The translations under genes and the position numbers were made by a program. Positions 44,577 to 53,377 of a stretch of 64,000 nucleotides of DNA are shown here, piece after piece. The DNA is taken from assembly GCF_041261205.1 (NCBI RefSeq), contig NZ_JBGCCH010000033.1, forward strand, positions 1 to 64,000, given 5' to 3'. The notes beneath the pieces are model-generated. The model was not told where the DNA came from. It ran no database searches and worked only from the letters and a program-made list of their open reading frames with translations. Positions within the stretch are counted from its first letter, which is position 1. Each line of letters begins with the position of its first letter. The DNA comes from Catenulispora sp. MAP5-51 (GTDB taxonomy: Bacteria > Actinomycetota > Actinomycetes > Streptomycetales > Catenulisporaceae).

Positions 44577-44972
44577 TCACAGCGTGGCGCCTCGAAGCGT
44601 CGCGATCGCGTGCACGGTCGCGTAACCCCGCCATGCCAGAGCGGCGGCGGGGGAGTAGGTCGAAGTGTCGGAGTACGGAAGTCCGAACGGCGTTCCACCA
44701 TCGGGCAGGGAGTGCTCCCCGAGCCAGCCGCAGATCCCCGGCGCCCGGTCGCTGTCGTCGCCGATCGCGGCAAGCACTTCCAACGCGTGCATGGCCGCGA
44801 CCGGCTGGCTCGTCGACGACCGCTGGTCGGGTTCGAGCCCCCAGCCGTATCCCCCGTCAGGGTTCTGATACGCGTCGAGGGCGGCCAGCAGGCCCGCCGA
44901 CGAGCCCCCGTCGAGCAGGTGGTGCAGGCGCCGCCGCTCGATGACCCGGGCAGTGAGCGGCGGCCCGGGCAA
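44577..44972 (-). pseudogene. Truncated prenyltransferase/squalene-cyclase-repeat protein
   Basis: 131 residues readable. The N-terminus matches an actinobacterial family with squalene-oxidase-type repeats (LLAALDAYQNPDGGYGWGLE, ICGWLGEHSLPDGGTPFGLP), usually about 300 residues long. Here the frame ends shortly after the second repeat with unrelated sequence (AWRGYATVHAIATLRG), so roughly half is missing. The start would be TTG 44972, only 14 bases from the divergent HNH-like gene. Likely a decayed gene. Confidence 0.6.
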
Positions 44973-44986
44973 GCTAGTCTGCCCGG

Positions 44987-45427
44987 ATGACTCTCCTCGA
45001 TGACGTGGCCGAACGCGACGGCTGGCGGTGCTGGGTGTGCGACGAGCCCGTCGACCCCGACATGTCGGTGAACGATCCGCGGGGACCCAGCGTCGACAGC
45101 CGGACCGCCGACCGGAAGGCCAAGGTCACCGAGCGCCTCGCGCACCGCGGATGCAACACCCGCAAGGGCGCGGTCCAGGTGGTCATCCCCTGGCCGGACA
45201 GCCTGTACGTGGTCGAGCCCGCACCGCTGATCGCCGTCGCCGACAGGCTGGTGCGCAAGGGAGGCCGCGAAGTGGTGGGCCGCTGTCCGACCAAGCAGGA
45301 CGCGCAGGACGCGGCGGATTGGCTGGTGGACCGGTTCTCCCGCCTGGTGCCGGGGCTGCCGGTGACCGTCGGCATCGACGCGGGCGGCGGCCAGTTCCTC
45401 GTCAGTCTGGTCGCCGGCCGCCGGTGA
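44987..45427 (+). CDS. HNH-endonuclease-like small protein
   Basis: 146 residues. The first half looks like an HNH zinc finger: CWVCDEPVDP (first Cys pair) and LAHRGCNTRKGA (second half). The usual His in the central VDH position is Ser here (SVDSRTADRK), so nuclease activity is doubtful. The C-terminal half (DAQDAADWLVDRFSRLVPGL, VTVGIDAGGGQFLVSLVAGR) is of unknown fold. Divergent from the truncated gene. No restriction or phage genes nearby. Confidence 0.6.
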   Translation: MTLLDDVAERDGWRCWVCDEPVDPDMSVNDPRGPSVDSRTADRKAKVTERLAHRGCNTRKGAVQVVIPWPDSLYVVEPAPLIAVADRLVRKGGREVVGRCPTKQDAQDAADWLVDRFSRLVPGLPVTVGIDAGGGQFLVSLVAGRR

Positions 45428-45553
45428 TCCGGTGCGTTCGTGCCTCTGAGCCGAGTGCGCGGAATTCGCAGCTCAGAGGCACTGTCGCAGGTCCGCCGCC
45501 GCCCGATGCCCACTCTTGACGTGCAGTCCAATAGGGGGCATCCTTGCCTTGAG

Positions 45554-45568
45554 GTTACCGCCGGTAAC
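45554..45568. promoter_or_regulatory. Perfect operator-like palindrome upstream of the AurF-like gene
   Basis: GTTACCG-C-CGGTAAC, perfect 7-bp arms, 23 bases before the start codon. The geometry is that of a TetR-type operator; no adjacent regulator gene was found. Confidence 0.6.
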
Positions 45569-45591
45569 ACGACAGGCGAGGGGGGATGGCC

Positions 45592-46491
45592 ATGGCGCGC
45601 GGGACGCTCGACCGTGAGCAGGTGGCGGCCAGGCTGCTGGACGCGTCCGCCAAGCACTCCTTCGACCCGGTGCACGAGGTCGACTGGGAGCAGCCGCAGC
45701 CTTCCGACTTGTTCTATGCGGTGCCTGAGCACGTCTCGTTGTACGGCACGCCGTTGTGGGAGCGGATGACGCCCGAGCAGCGGATCGAGCTGAGCAAGCA
45801 GGAGATCGTCAACATCATGTCGATGGGGATCTGGTTCGAGACCATCCTCATGCGCATGCTGCTGAAGATGGCCTATGAGCGGCAGCGGCCCGAGTCCCGG
45901 CACGTGCAGTATGCGTACACCGAGGTCGGGGACGAGTGTCGGCACTCGCTGATGTTCATCCGGATGATCGAGACGGTCGGCGCGCGGCCGTACGGCCGGC
46001 CCGGGTATCTCAACACGCTGGGGCGCTATGTCCCGGTGCTGTTGCAGGGGGCGCCGATGTGGGTCGGCACGCTCATGGGCGAGGAGATCGTCGATGTGAT
46101 GCAGCGCGAGATGATCCGGGACGAGCGCGTGCAGCCGCTGGTGCGGCAGGTGTCGAAGATCCATGTGATCGAGGAGACGCGGCACGTCAGCTACGCCCGC
46201 GAGGCGCTGGCCCGGCGGCTGCCGCGGGCCGGGCGGCTGGAGCGCGGGCACGCGCGGCTGGTCGCCGCGGAGAGCGCGGTGGTGGTCGGCGAGTTCATGG
46301 TGAACCCGGCCGTCTACCGGCGGGTCGGCATCGCCGATCCGGAGGCCGCGCGGCTGATGGCCAAGCGGAACCCGCACCACCTGGAGGTGAAGCGGCGGGC
46401 GGCGGCGAAGGTGGTGCCGTTCTTCGAGGAGCTCGGGCTGATGGGCGGTCCGACGCTGAAGCGGTGGCGGAAGTCGGGGTTCGTGGACTGA
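45592..46491 (+). CDS. AurF-type diiron oxygenase
   Basis: 299 residues from ATG 45592, with GAGGGGGG 7-13 bases upstream; ATG 45586 is too close. Four-helix diiron signature of the AurF/CmlI family: SKQEIVNIMSMGIWFE, YTEVGDECRHSLMF (ExxxH-like), MGEEIVDVM and VIEETRHVSYAREAL. Family members oxidise aryl amines or act as fatty-acid-related oxygenases. No biosynthetic cluster surrounds it, so its substrate is unknown. A palindromic operator lies just upstream. Confidence 0.82.
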   Translation: MARGTLDREQVAARLLDASAKHSFDPVHEVDWEQPQPSDLFYAVPEHVSLYGTPLWERMTPEQRIELSKQEIVNIMSMGIWFETILMRMLLKMAYERQRPESRHVQYAYTEVGDECRHSLMFIRMIETVGARPYGRPGYLNTLGRYVPVLLQGAPMWVGTLMGEEIVDVMQREMIRDERVQPLVRQVSKIHVIEETRHVSYAREALARRLPRAGRLERGHARLVAAESAVVVGEFMVNPAVYRRVGIADPEAARLMAKRNPHHLEVKRRAAAKVVPFFEELGLMGGPTLKRWRKSGFVD

Positions 46492-46510
46492 GGCCGCAGA
46501 GGAAAACGGG

Positions 46511-47060
46511 GTGCCGGGACCGGTGCCGGACGTGCAGCATGCCGGTGTGACGGATCTTGCTGCTGCGGACGGCGTACCGGATGGCGCCGTGCTGGAGGCG
46601 TTCGGGCTGACGGGCACTCCGGTCGTGCTGCCGGGCGGCGAGGGGCGCAGCGTCCTGGTCGGCGATGCGGTGCTGAAGCCGGTCGACGACGTCGAGACGG
46701 CAGTGTGGTGCGCGGGGGTGCTCGACCGTGTCGAGGGCGAGGGCTTCCGGGTGCCGCGCCCATCGTTCCTCGAACGGCGGGCCCATCGCTGGGCGGTCGG
46801 TGACCGGGTGGCGTGGGGCGAGGCGCGCGTCGAACCGCTCGCACCCGTCGCAGACCTCTTTCATGCTCTGCAATCGCTGCTCAGACCGGTCCATGCGGTC
46901 AACCAGGTGATCCACGGCGATCTCAGCGGCAACGTGCTGACCGGCAACGTGCTGACCGCACCAGGCCGCGTGCCGGCGGTCATCGACTTCTCGCAGTACT
47001 GGCGTCCGGCGTCCGGCGGCCTACGCCGACGCGATCGTCGCCTATGTGCGTGGGCTGTAG
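46511..47060 (+). pseudogene. Frameshifted aminoglycoside-phosphotransferase-like gene
   Basis: The N-terminal part (VLEAFGLTGTPVVLPGGEGR, VLVGDAVLKPVDDVE) and catalytic loop VIHGDLSGNVL, with the following AVIDFSQYWRPA, resemble an actinobacterial phosphotransferase family of about 270 residues. After YWRPA the frame drifts, while an adjacent frame continues AYADAIVAYVRGL and stops at 47060. In intact relatives YADA-type sequence follows the YWRP motif directly. The region between the kinase lobe and HGD is also short. It is therefore read as a decaying gene with a frameshift and C-terminal loss. Confidence 0.6.
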
Positions 47061-47078
47061 CGCGCTTGCCGCCGCCGG

Positions 47079-48116
47079 CTACTGCGGCGTGAGTACGATC
47101 CACACCTGGCCGGGGTGGAAGGTCATCGGTTGGCCGCCGAACGTGAAGTTCGTCGGGTCGGCGTCGGTGGGGCGTGACCAGGTGCCGGTGTAGGAGTCGC
47201 CGTCGCGCAGGACCACGGCTTGGCCCGTGCCGACGGTCGGGGCGTAGGGGGAGAGCTGGTCGGGGACGTCGTGGAAGCCGCGGGGCGAGGTGGTTTCGGC
47301 GACCTTCTGCAGCACGATGGTGGGGGCGCCGAGGGGGCCGCCGTCGGTGGTGGAGGCGGCTTTGCCGTCCATGGCGATCATGTACTCGCCCTTGGCCGCG
47401 TTCCAGGTGAAGGTGAAGGATGCCGAGGGCATGCGGGCGGTCGCCGTTGTCGTCGGGACGCCGCCGGCCGGGGCGGGGCCGAAGTGGAATCCGATGTCCT
47501 TGGCGGTCGCGGTGTTCGGGAAGTCGGCCAGGATCTTGGACGGGTTCAGGTACTCGTTGTAGGGCGCGATGCGGGAGTTGTCACGCGAGAAGGCGGCGCC
47601 GTCCTGGTCGGGGCTGGTGTTGAAGACGTTCGCCGAGGCCAGCACCGGCAGGAACACGCTGAGGGCGCCGGAGTAGGCGAAGTCGACCTTGCCGTACTGC
47701 TCCAGGATCGGCAGGTCGCTCTCGCGGGCGCTGCGCACCGGCCCGATCTTGCCGCCGGCCGGGAGGTGGTTGGAGTCGAACACGGCCAGGAAGCGGGACA
47801 GGCCGCCCTCGACCTCGATCGCGTAGACGACGCCGGCGGAGGCCAGGCCGGTCTGCGGGCGCGCGTAGACGATGTTGTCGATCTTGACGGCCAGGATCTT
47901 CCCGGCCGCTCCCGGCAGGCCGGTGAGGGGCGAGACGGCGCCGGCCGTGCTGGGCGAGGTGGTGTCTGGCGCGGAGACAGGCTGCATGCCGGTCGGCGAG
48001 GCCGCGGGCTTCTTGTGGCTGGTGCCGCATGCGGTGGCCGCGAGGCTGAGGGTCGTGGCGCAGCAGAGCAACGCGATGGCGCGGACTCTGGTCTGAGATC
48101 GGGTCGTGGGTCGCAT
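47079..48116 (-). CDS. DUF3048-family lipoprotein (YerB-like)
   Basis: 345 residues from ATG 48116 behind GGAGGAAG. The signal region LLCCATTLSLAATACGTS ends in a weak lipobox, suggesting lipid anchoring. The mature domain has YerB/DUF3048 hallmarks: SPLTGLPGAAGKILAVKIDN, ARPQTGLASAGVVYAIEVEG, IGPVRSARESDLPILEQYG, and a C-terminal HPGQVWIVLTP. Family function is unknown. The next gene upstream on the same strand is the FxLD-type methyltransferase. Confidence 0.87.
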   Translation of the reverse strand: MRPTTRSQTRVRAIALLCCATTLSLAATACGTSHKKPAASPTGMQPVSAPDTTSPSTAGAVSPLTGLPGAAGKILAVKIDNIVYARPQTGLASAGVVYAIEVEGGLSRFLAVFDSNHLPAGGKIGPVRSARESDLPILEQYGKVDFAYSGALSVFLPVLASANVFNTSPDQDGAAFSRDNSRIAPYNEYLNPSKILADFPNTATAKDIGFHFGPAPAGGVPTTTATARMPSASFTFTWNAAKGEYMIAMDGKAASTTDGGPLGAPTIVLQKVAETTSPRGFHDVPDQLSPYAPTVGTGQAVVLRDGDSYTGTWSRPTDADPTNFTFGGQPMTFHPGQVWIVLTPQ

Positions 48117-48181
48117 GGGACGGTCTTCCTCCCCGCCGGTGCTGTGCACTGCAGCGACGTCTTGCCCTTACCCGATTTGCC

Positions 48182-49489
48182 TCACATCGATGCAGGTGGC
48201 CAGTTCACGGCCAGCCGGACATGCTTCCTGGCGACGAGCAGGTCGGCCTGCGGCACCGGGGCGTCGATCGGCCAGGCGGTGATCACCGGGCCTGGGCCCA
48301 GCCGCTGGTCGTCGTTCCACGCGGTGATGCCGGCCGCCAGCTCCGCGGCCAGCGCGTCGGCGTCCGGCCCGAAGGCGTGCGCCCCGAGTTCGATCCGGCC
48401 GTCGGGGCTGGGGCGCGCGATGAGGTGCGCGAAGCCGGTGGCCGTGGCGACCGCCGGGGTGGCGACGGCCAGCGCCGGCTCGAGCGGCTCGGTGCCCGGA
48501 GCGCCCGGCGGGCCGGGAACGGCCGGGGCGCCGGGGACCACGACGGTGAGCTGGCAGTACCCCGGGAAGGCAGTGGCCAGCCACAGCGGCAAGGTGTCCC
48601 ACGGCTCCCAGCGCCACACCCGGATCCCGGACCACCGCTCGGCACGCGGCGTCCGCAGGTGCGCCTCGATCCGCGCGGCGTCGGGGATGGCGCGCAGGTC
48701 GTCGGCGTCGACGACGAGGTCGCCGTCGTTGAGCGCGAGTCCTTCCTCGGCGTGGCTGCCGGTGCCCTGCATCTTCACGAACCCGCACAGCTGCGTGGAA
48801 CGGCTGACCAGGTGGTCGTCCTCGCGGTCGAAGGCGATGGAGCGGGTCATGCCGTGCAGCAGCAGCGGCACGACGACGCGCCCGCGCGGCGTCAGCTGCC
48901 CGATCCAGGCCGACGGCAGATCCCAGGCCTCGACCGTCACCACGATGCGGTCGTACGGCGCACCGGCGGCGACCCCGTCCTCCGCATCGGCGGTCACCAC
49001 GCGCACGTCGGCATAGCCGGCCTCGTCCAGGCAGCGCCGAGCACGCTCGGTGACCGCCGGATCGATGTCGATGGTGGTCACCTCGCCGTCGGGCCCTGCC
49101 AGCTCGGCCATGAGCGCGGCGTTGTACCCGCCCGACCCGATCTCCAGCAGCCGCATCCCGGGCTGGATGGAGGCCTGCTCCAGCATGATCGCCTGGATGT
49201 CCGGCGCGCTCACCGAGCTTGTCGGCACTCCGGACCGGTCACGCTTCACGAACACGACCTGGTTCGCGTACGCCTGCTCCAGCGACAGCCCCGGCGTGAA
49301 GACGTGGCGCGGCACGGCCCGCACGGCGGCCGCGACCTCGGGCGTGGTGACGGCGCCCTCGGCCACGAGGCGGTCGGCGAGGCGGTCGCGGAAGACGGCG
49401 GCCCGCGCGTCGTCGGCGCGGGCGTAGCCGTCCTGCCCGTCCTCGTTCCCGTTCCCGTTCCCGTCCTGGTCCGGATCGGCCATCGCCAC
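48182..49489 (-). CDS. PCMT-like methyltransferase of the FxLD-system type
   Basis: About 435 residues from GTG 49489, which lies 8 bases after GAGGAGG. The N-terminal half is a protein-L-isoaspartate-type methyltransferase: VPRHVFTPGLSLEQAYANQV, MLLEIGSGGYNAALMAELAG-like SAM motif I (RLLEIGSGGYNAALMAELAG), VTTIDIDPAVTERAR and GAPYDRIVVTVEAWDLP. A C-terminal region of about 200 residues (WSGIRVWRWEPWDTLPLWLA) is found in methyltransferases of FxLD lanthipeptide systems. No FxLD precursor, dehydratase or cyclase was seen nearby. Last gene of an operon with an unknown protein and an MFS exporter. Confidence 0.72.
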   Translation of the reverse strand: MAMADPDQDGNGNGNEDGQDGYARADDARAAVFRDRLADRLVAEGAVTTPEVAAAVRAVPRHVFTPGLSLEQAYANQVVFVKRDRSGVPTSSVSAPDIQAIMLEQASIQPGMRLLEIGSGGYNAALMAELAGPDGEVTTIDIDPAVTERARRCLDEAGYADVRVVTADAEDGVAAGAPYDRIVVTVEAWDLPSAWIGQLTPRGRVVVPLLLHGMTRSIAFDREDDHLVSRSTQLCGFVKMQGTGSHAEEGLALNDGDLVVDADDLRAIPDAARIEAHLRTPRAERWSGIRVWRWEPWDTLPLWLATAFPGYCQLTVVVPGAPAVPGPPGAPGTEPLEPALAVATPAVATATGFAHLIARPSPDGRIELGAHAFGPDADALAAELAAGITAWNDDQRLGPGPVITAWPIDAPVPQADLLVARKHVRLAVNWPPASM

Positions 49490-49507
49490 CAAAGCCACCT
49501 CCTCGCA

Positions 49508-50116
49508 TCAGCCTTCTTCCCCAGAGGCATAGAGCGAGTACGCCTTTTCATAGTTTGTTCCCTCCTCCGGGTGCTGCGGCAGCGCGGGATGCGGTCGGCG
49601 GCCGCCGTGCGCGATGGTCCGGACCGCGCCTCGGCTCAGAGGGTGCGCACGGCGCTCGCGCAGGACCCAGCCGCGCAAGGTCGACTCGTGGCCGGGCGCG
49701 GCGTGGCAGGGATCGCGGCAGCTGCGCAGCAGCAGGGCGATCGGGGCCCCGGTGAGGGCGCCGAGGACCAGCAGGCCGCCGAAGGTGGTGCCGGCGCCTT
49801 CGCGGTCGGTCAGGCAGCGGCGGCCGTGGCGGGCCAGGGCCAGGTCCGCCGCCAGGCCCGGGTCGGGGCCTCGGGCGTGGGCCAGGCAGGTGGCCAGATG
49901 GTCGCCTTCGGGGGCGGTGCGCGCCAGGCGGTCCACGAGGTCGGCGGCCAGGTGGCGGGCGGTGTCGATGGCGGCCAGCGGGTCCGGTTCGGTCTCGGCC
50001 GCGTCCCAGATCGCACGGCCGGCTCGGCGGCGGACCTGGTCGGGGTGCCGGGTCCAGCCTTCGGTGGTGGTGGTGGTGGTGGCGGTGCGAGCGGCGGCGG
50101 CTTCAGCGGCGGTCAT
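49508..50116 (-). CDS. Unknown protein between MFS exporter and FxLD-type methyltransferase
   Basis: 202 residues; ATG behind GGAGG, two bases after the MFS stop. Helical N-terminal region (GRAIWDAAETEPDPLAAIDT), a hydrophobic segment (FGGLLVLGALTGAPIALLLR) and a Cys/His-bearing middle (SCRDPCHAAPGHE). The last 15 codons (TNYEKAYSLYASGEEG) use TAT, TCT and GAA codons unlike the GC-rich body. No family recognised. Its position suggests a role with the methyltransferase. Confidence 0.6.
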   Translation of the reverse strand: MTAAEAAAARTATTTTTTEGWTRHPDQVRRRAGRAIWDAAETEPDPLAAIDTARHLAADLVDRLARTAPEGDHLATCLAHARGPDPGLAADLALARHGRRCLTDREGAGTTFGGLLVLGALTGAPIALLLRSCRDPCHAAPGHESTLRGWVLRERRAHPLSRGAVRTIAHGGRRPHPALPQHPEEGTNYEKAYSLYASGEEG

Positions 50117-50118
50117 GG

Positions 50119-51459
50119 TCAGCCTCCTGACGGTGAGGGTGAGGGAGAGGGTGAGGGCTGGGGCTGGGGCTGGGGCTGGGGCGAGTTCGAGGGCGAAGGT
50201 TCGATCACTGTTTCGATCACCGTAGCGGAGGCTTCCGACAAGTCCGCATCTTCCAGGTCAAGACGCCGCACAGCGGGCAAAGCGAGCATCAGCGCGACCG
50301 TCGCGAACTGGAACACCGCCCCGAACGCCAGGAACGCCCCCACCCCGAACGCCGACCCCAAGGGCCCTGCGATCACCAGGCCGAGCGGCCCGAGCGCGAA
50401 CGCGCCCAGCGTCTGGTACGCCGTGATCCGCCCCAGCACCTCGACCGGCACGCGCTGTTGCAGCACCGTGGTGTCCAGTGCCGACCCGACCGCGCCGCCG
50501 ACGCCGGTGACCGCCGCCGCGGCGCACACGAACGGCAGCGACAGGCTGCTGGCCAGCAGCGCCGGGGTGAACACGTACCCGAACGTGGCGACCACCGAGA
50601 TCAGGAACGGCCGCCTGGGCCTGCGTCCCAGCAGCGCCAGCCCGCCCAGGATCGACCCGGCGCTGTTCGCGGCCAGCACCAGCCCCCAGGCCCCGGCCCC
50701 GCCCAGCCGGTGCTCGGCCACCACCGGCCCCAGCACCAGGTACGGCGCCCACACCAGCGCGTTGAAGAACCCGAACTGCACCGTCGTGAGCCACAGCCAG
50801 GTCCGGGAGCGGAACTCGTCCCAGCCCTCCCGCAGGTCCCTGATGATCGTGGACCGCTCGCCGGGCTCGGGCTGCGGCACGTGCGCCAGCCGCAGCAGCA
50901 CCACGATGCTCACCGCGTAGCTGGCGCTGTCGAAGTACAACACCGACGCCGGCCCCGCGGCCCCGCCGAGGACCGCCGCGATCATCCCGCCGAGCGCCGG
51001 CCCCGCCACCCCCGCGCTGGACACCGCGACGCTGAGCAGCGCGTTGGCGTCGCCGCGCCGGCCGGCCGGGATCAGCCGGGGGATCAGCGCCTGTAGCGAC
51101 GGGCTGAATACGCCCTCGCCGATGCCGGACAGCACCGACACCGCGATCATCGCGGTCAGCGTGGCGTGCCCGGTGAGCACCAGCAGGCCGAACGCGGCCT
51201 GCGCCCCGCAGCGCAGCAGGTCCGAGGCGATCATCACCGGCCGCCCGCCGAGCCGGTCGGCGAACACCCCGCCGAGCACCAGGAGCAGCACCACCGGCAC
51301 GATGCGCGCGGCCATCACCCACCCCAGCCCGCCCGGCCCCACGCCGGTGTGCAGCACGGCGAACGCGATGGCCACCGGGGCCATGGCGCTGCCGAGCTTG
51401 GAGGTCAGGTAGCCGGTGAAGAACCAGCGGAAATCCTTGTCCGCGAGCGCGGAGAACAT
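50119..51459 (-). CDS. MFS transporter with Pro/Gln/Ser repeat tail
   Basis: 446 residues from ATG 51459 (MFSALADKDFRWFFTGYLTS); a longer frame lacks a better site. Twelve hydrophobic segments of the drug-export MFS type, loop ADRLGGRPVMIASDLLRC, and DTTVLQQRVPVEVLGRI between halves. The C-terminal tail consists of PQPQPQPQPSPSPSPSP, encoded by a tandem 6-base repeat (GGGCTG on the plus strand, about 50157-50185), prone to slippage. First gene of the three-gene operon. Confidence 0.85.
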   Translation of the reverse strand: MFSALADKDFRWFFTGYLTSKLGSAMAPVAIAFAVLHTGVGPGGLGWVMAARIVPVVLLLVLGGVFADRLGGRPVMIASDLLRCGAQAAFGLLVLTGHATLTAMIAVSVLSGIGEGVFSPSLQALIPRLIPAGRRGDANALLSVAVSSAGVAGPALGGMIAAVLGGAAGPASVLYFDSASYAVSIVVLLRLAHVPQPEPGERSTIIRDLREGWDEFRSRTWLWLTTVQFGFFNALVWAPYLVLGPVVAEHRLGGAGAWGLVLAANSAGSILGGLALLGRRPRRPFLISVVATFGYVFTPALLASSLSLPFVCAAAAVTGVGGAVGSALDTTVLQQRVPVEVLGRITAYQTLGAFALGPLGLVIAGPLGSAFGVGAFLAFGAVFQFATVALMLALPAVRRLDLEDADLSEASATVIETVIEPSPSNSPQPQPQPQPSPSPSPSPSGG

Positions 51460-51560
51460 TCGAGACACCTGCGGAGCGTGACCGGTCCGCGATCGGCGGC
51501 TCAAGAGTTTTCTGCGCTAAAGTTGAGTCTCTTTGCCTAAAGGTTATAAGGGCGGACTTC

Positions 51561-51650
51561 TACCGCAGTAAACACCCTCGTTCACCTGCCGTATTACACT
51601 TCCTGGAAAGCGGTCAGAGGGAGGGGACAGGAACATGTTTACTGCGGTAA
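51561..51650. repeat. 13-bp inverted repeat flanking the recombinase-like gene start
   Basis: TACCGCAGTAAAC (51561-51573) is the exact reverse complement of GTTTACTGCGGTA (51637-51649), 76 bases apart centre to centre. The right copy overlaps the start codon region of the recombinase-like gene (MFTAVT). They could be recombinase-binding arms or an autoregulatory operator. Confidence 0.6.
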
Positions 51651-52462
51651 CTCCGGAACTCGCACCACCGGTCGAATACGCGGTCGCGGTTGAGCGCTTC
51701 CTGGCCTCGGCGGGCCTGAGCGCGGCCTCCCAGCGCGTGTACCGGATCGCGCTGACCACCTGGGCCTGGATGCTGGTCGACCGCGCATCGCCGGTCGGCC
51801 CGGCCCGCCGCGGCGCGCCGGCGCCGGTGGTCCCGCTCGGGCTGCTCGACAGCGTCTCCGCGCCGGCGCGCCTGGAAGCCGGGTTCGCAGCCCGCGAAGC
51901 GGCGGTCGGGGCCCGCACCGCGAACCGCGAACTGGCGATCCTGCGCAGCGCCCTGTCCTGGTGGCGGGCGCGCGAGTGGGTCGCCTGCGACCCCACGGCC
52001 GCGATCCGCCGGCGCGCCGCGACCGCCCCGGGCGTCGAGCCGCTGACCGACGAGCAGGCCCGCGCCGTCCTGCGCCTGCCCGTACCGCTGCGCGAGCAGG
52101 CACTGTGGCACGCGGTCTACGACAGCGGCGGCGGCATCGAGCGCATCCTCGCCCTCGACGTCCACGACCTCGACCCGAACCGCCGCCGCACCCACCCCCG
52201 CCTGCCCGGCGAACCCCTGCACTGGCGGGCCGCGACCGGAGGCCTGCTGGCGATCCTCGCCGCGGGCCGCCCCTCCGGACCCCTGTTCCTCACCGACCGG
52301 CGCGCGCCGGCGGACACCCCCGCGCGCGACCGGTGCGCCGTGACCGGCCGCGGACGCCTGTCCTACCGGCGTGCCGCGGAGCTGTTCACGGCCGCGACGC
52401 AGAGCCTTGACCCCGCCGGCCGGGGCTGGACGCTGCGCCAGCTGCGCCGGGAATTGAGCTGA
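51635..52462 (+). CDS. Degenerate tyrosine-recombinase-like protein
   Basis: 275 residues; ATG behind GAGGGG. The N-terminal SAM-like core-binding domain is recognisable (FLASAGLSAASQRVYRIALT, ANRELAILRSALSWWRAREW). The catalytic domain is eroded: where integrases have an Arg (TGxRxxEL), this has YDSGGGIERILALDVHDL. The HxLR block is LRQLRRELS and the protein ends there, without the box II remainder and nucleophilic Tyr. It is probably inactive as a recombinase or acts as a DNA-binding protein. No phage or integrative-element genes adjoin it. Confidence 0.7.
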   Translation: MFTAVTPELAPPVEYAVAVERFLASAGLSAASQRVYRIALTTWAWMLVDRASPVGPARRGAPAPVVPLGLLDSVSAPARLEAGFAAREAAVGARTANRELAILRSALSWWRAREWVACDPTAAIRRRAATAPGVEPLTDEQARAVLRLPVPLREQALWHAVYDSGGGIERILALDVHDLDPNRRRTHPRLPGEPLHWRAATGGLLAILAAGRPSGPLFLTDRRAPADTPARDRCAVTGRGRLSYRRAAELFTAATQSLDPAGRGWTLRQLRRELS

Positions 52463-52494
52463 CGCGCCGCCGGCCGCGTGCCAGGCTGCTGCGG

Positions 52495-53277
<783 letters not shown>

Positions 53278-53377
53278 GTGCACTTAAAGCCGCGTCCTCC
53301 GCTGGACGGGTGATTCAGCTCCGCAGCCCCCCCGCGCCGCGTTAAAGCCTCCGGCCAGCGGGTGCATAAGGGGACCT

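Noticed and set aside
49246-49551. Small frame beginning MKRRTRSMPLGKK behind GGAGG, a possible precursor peptide for the FxLD-type methyltransferase
   Set aside because: After 20 codons it merges into the out-of-frame reading of the methyltransferase gene, and lacks FxLD, a leader/core boundary or Cys/Ser/Thr-rich core.
51561-52462. Integrated phage or conjugative element at the recombinase-like gene
   Set aside because: No excisionase, replication, capsid or transfer genes, no adjoining tRNA and no flanking direct repeats were seen. Only the degenerate recombinase and inverted repeats are present.
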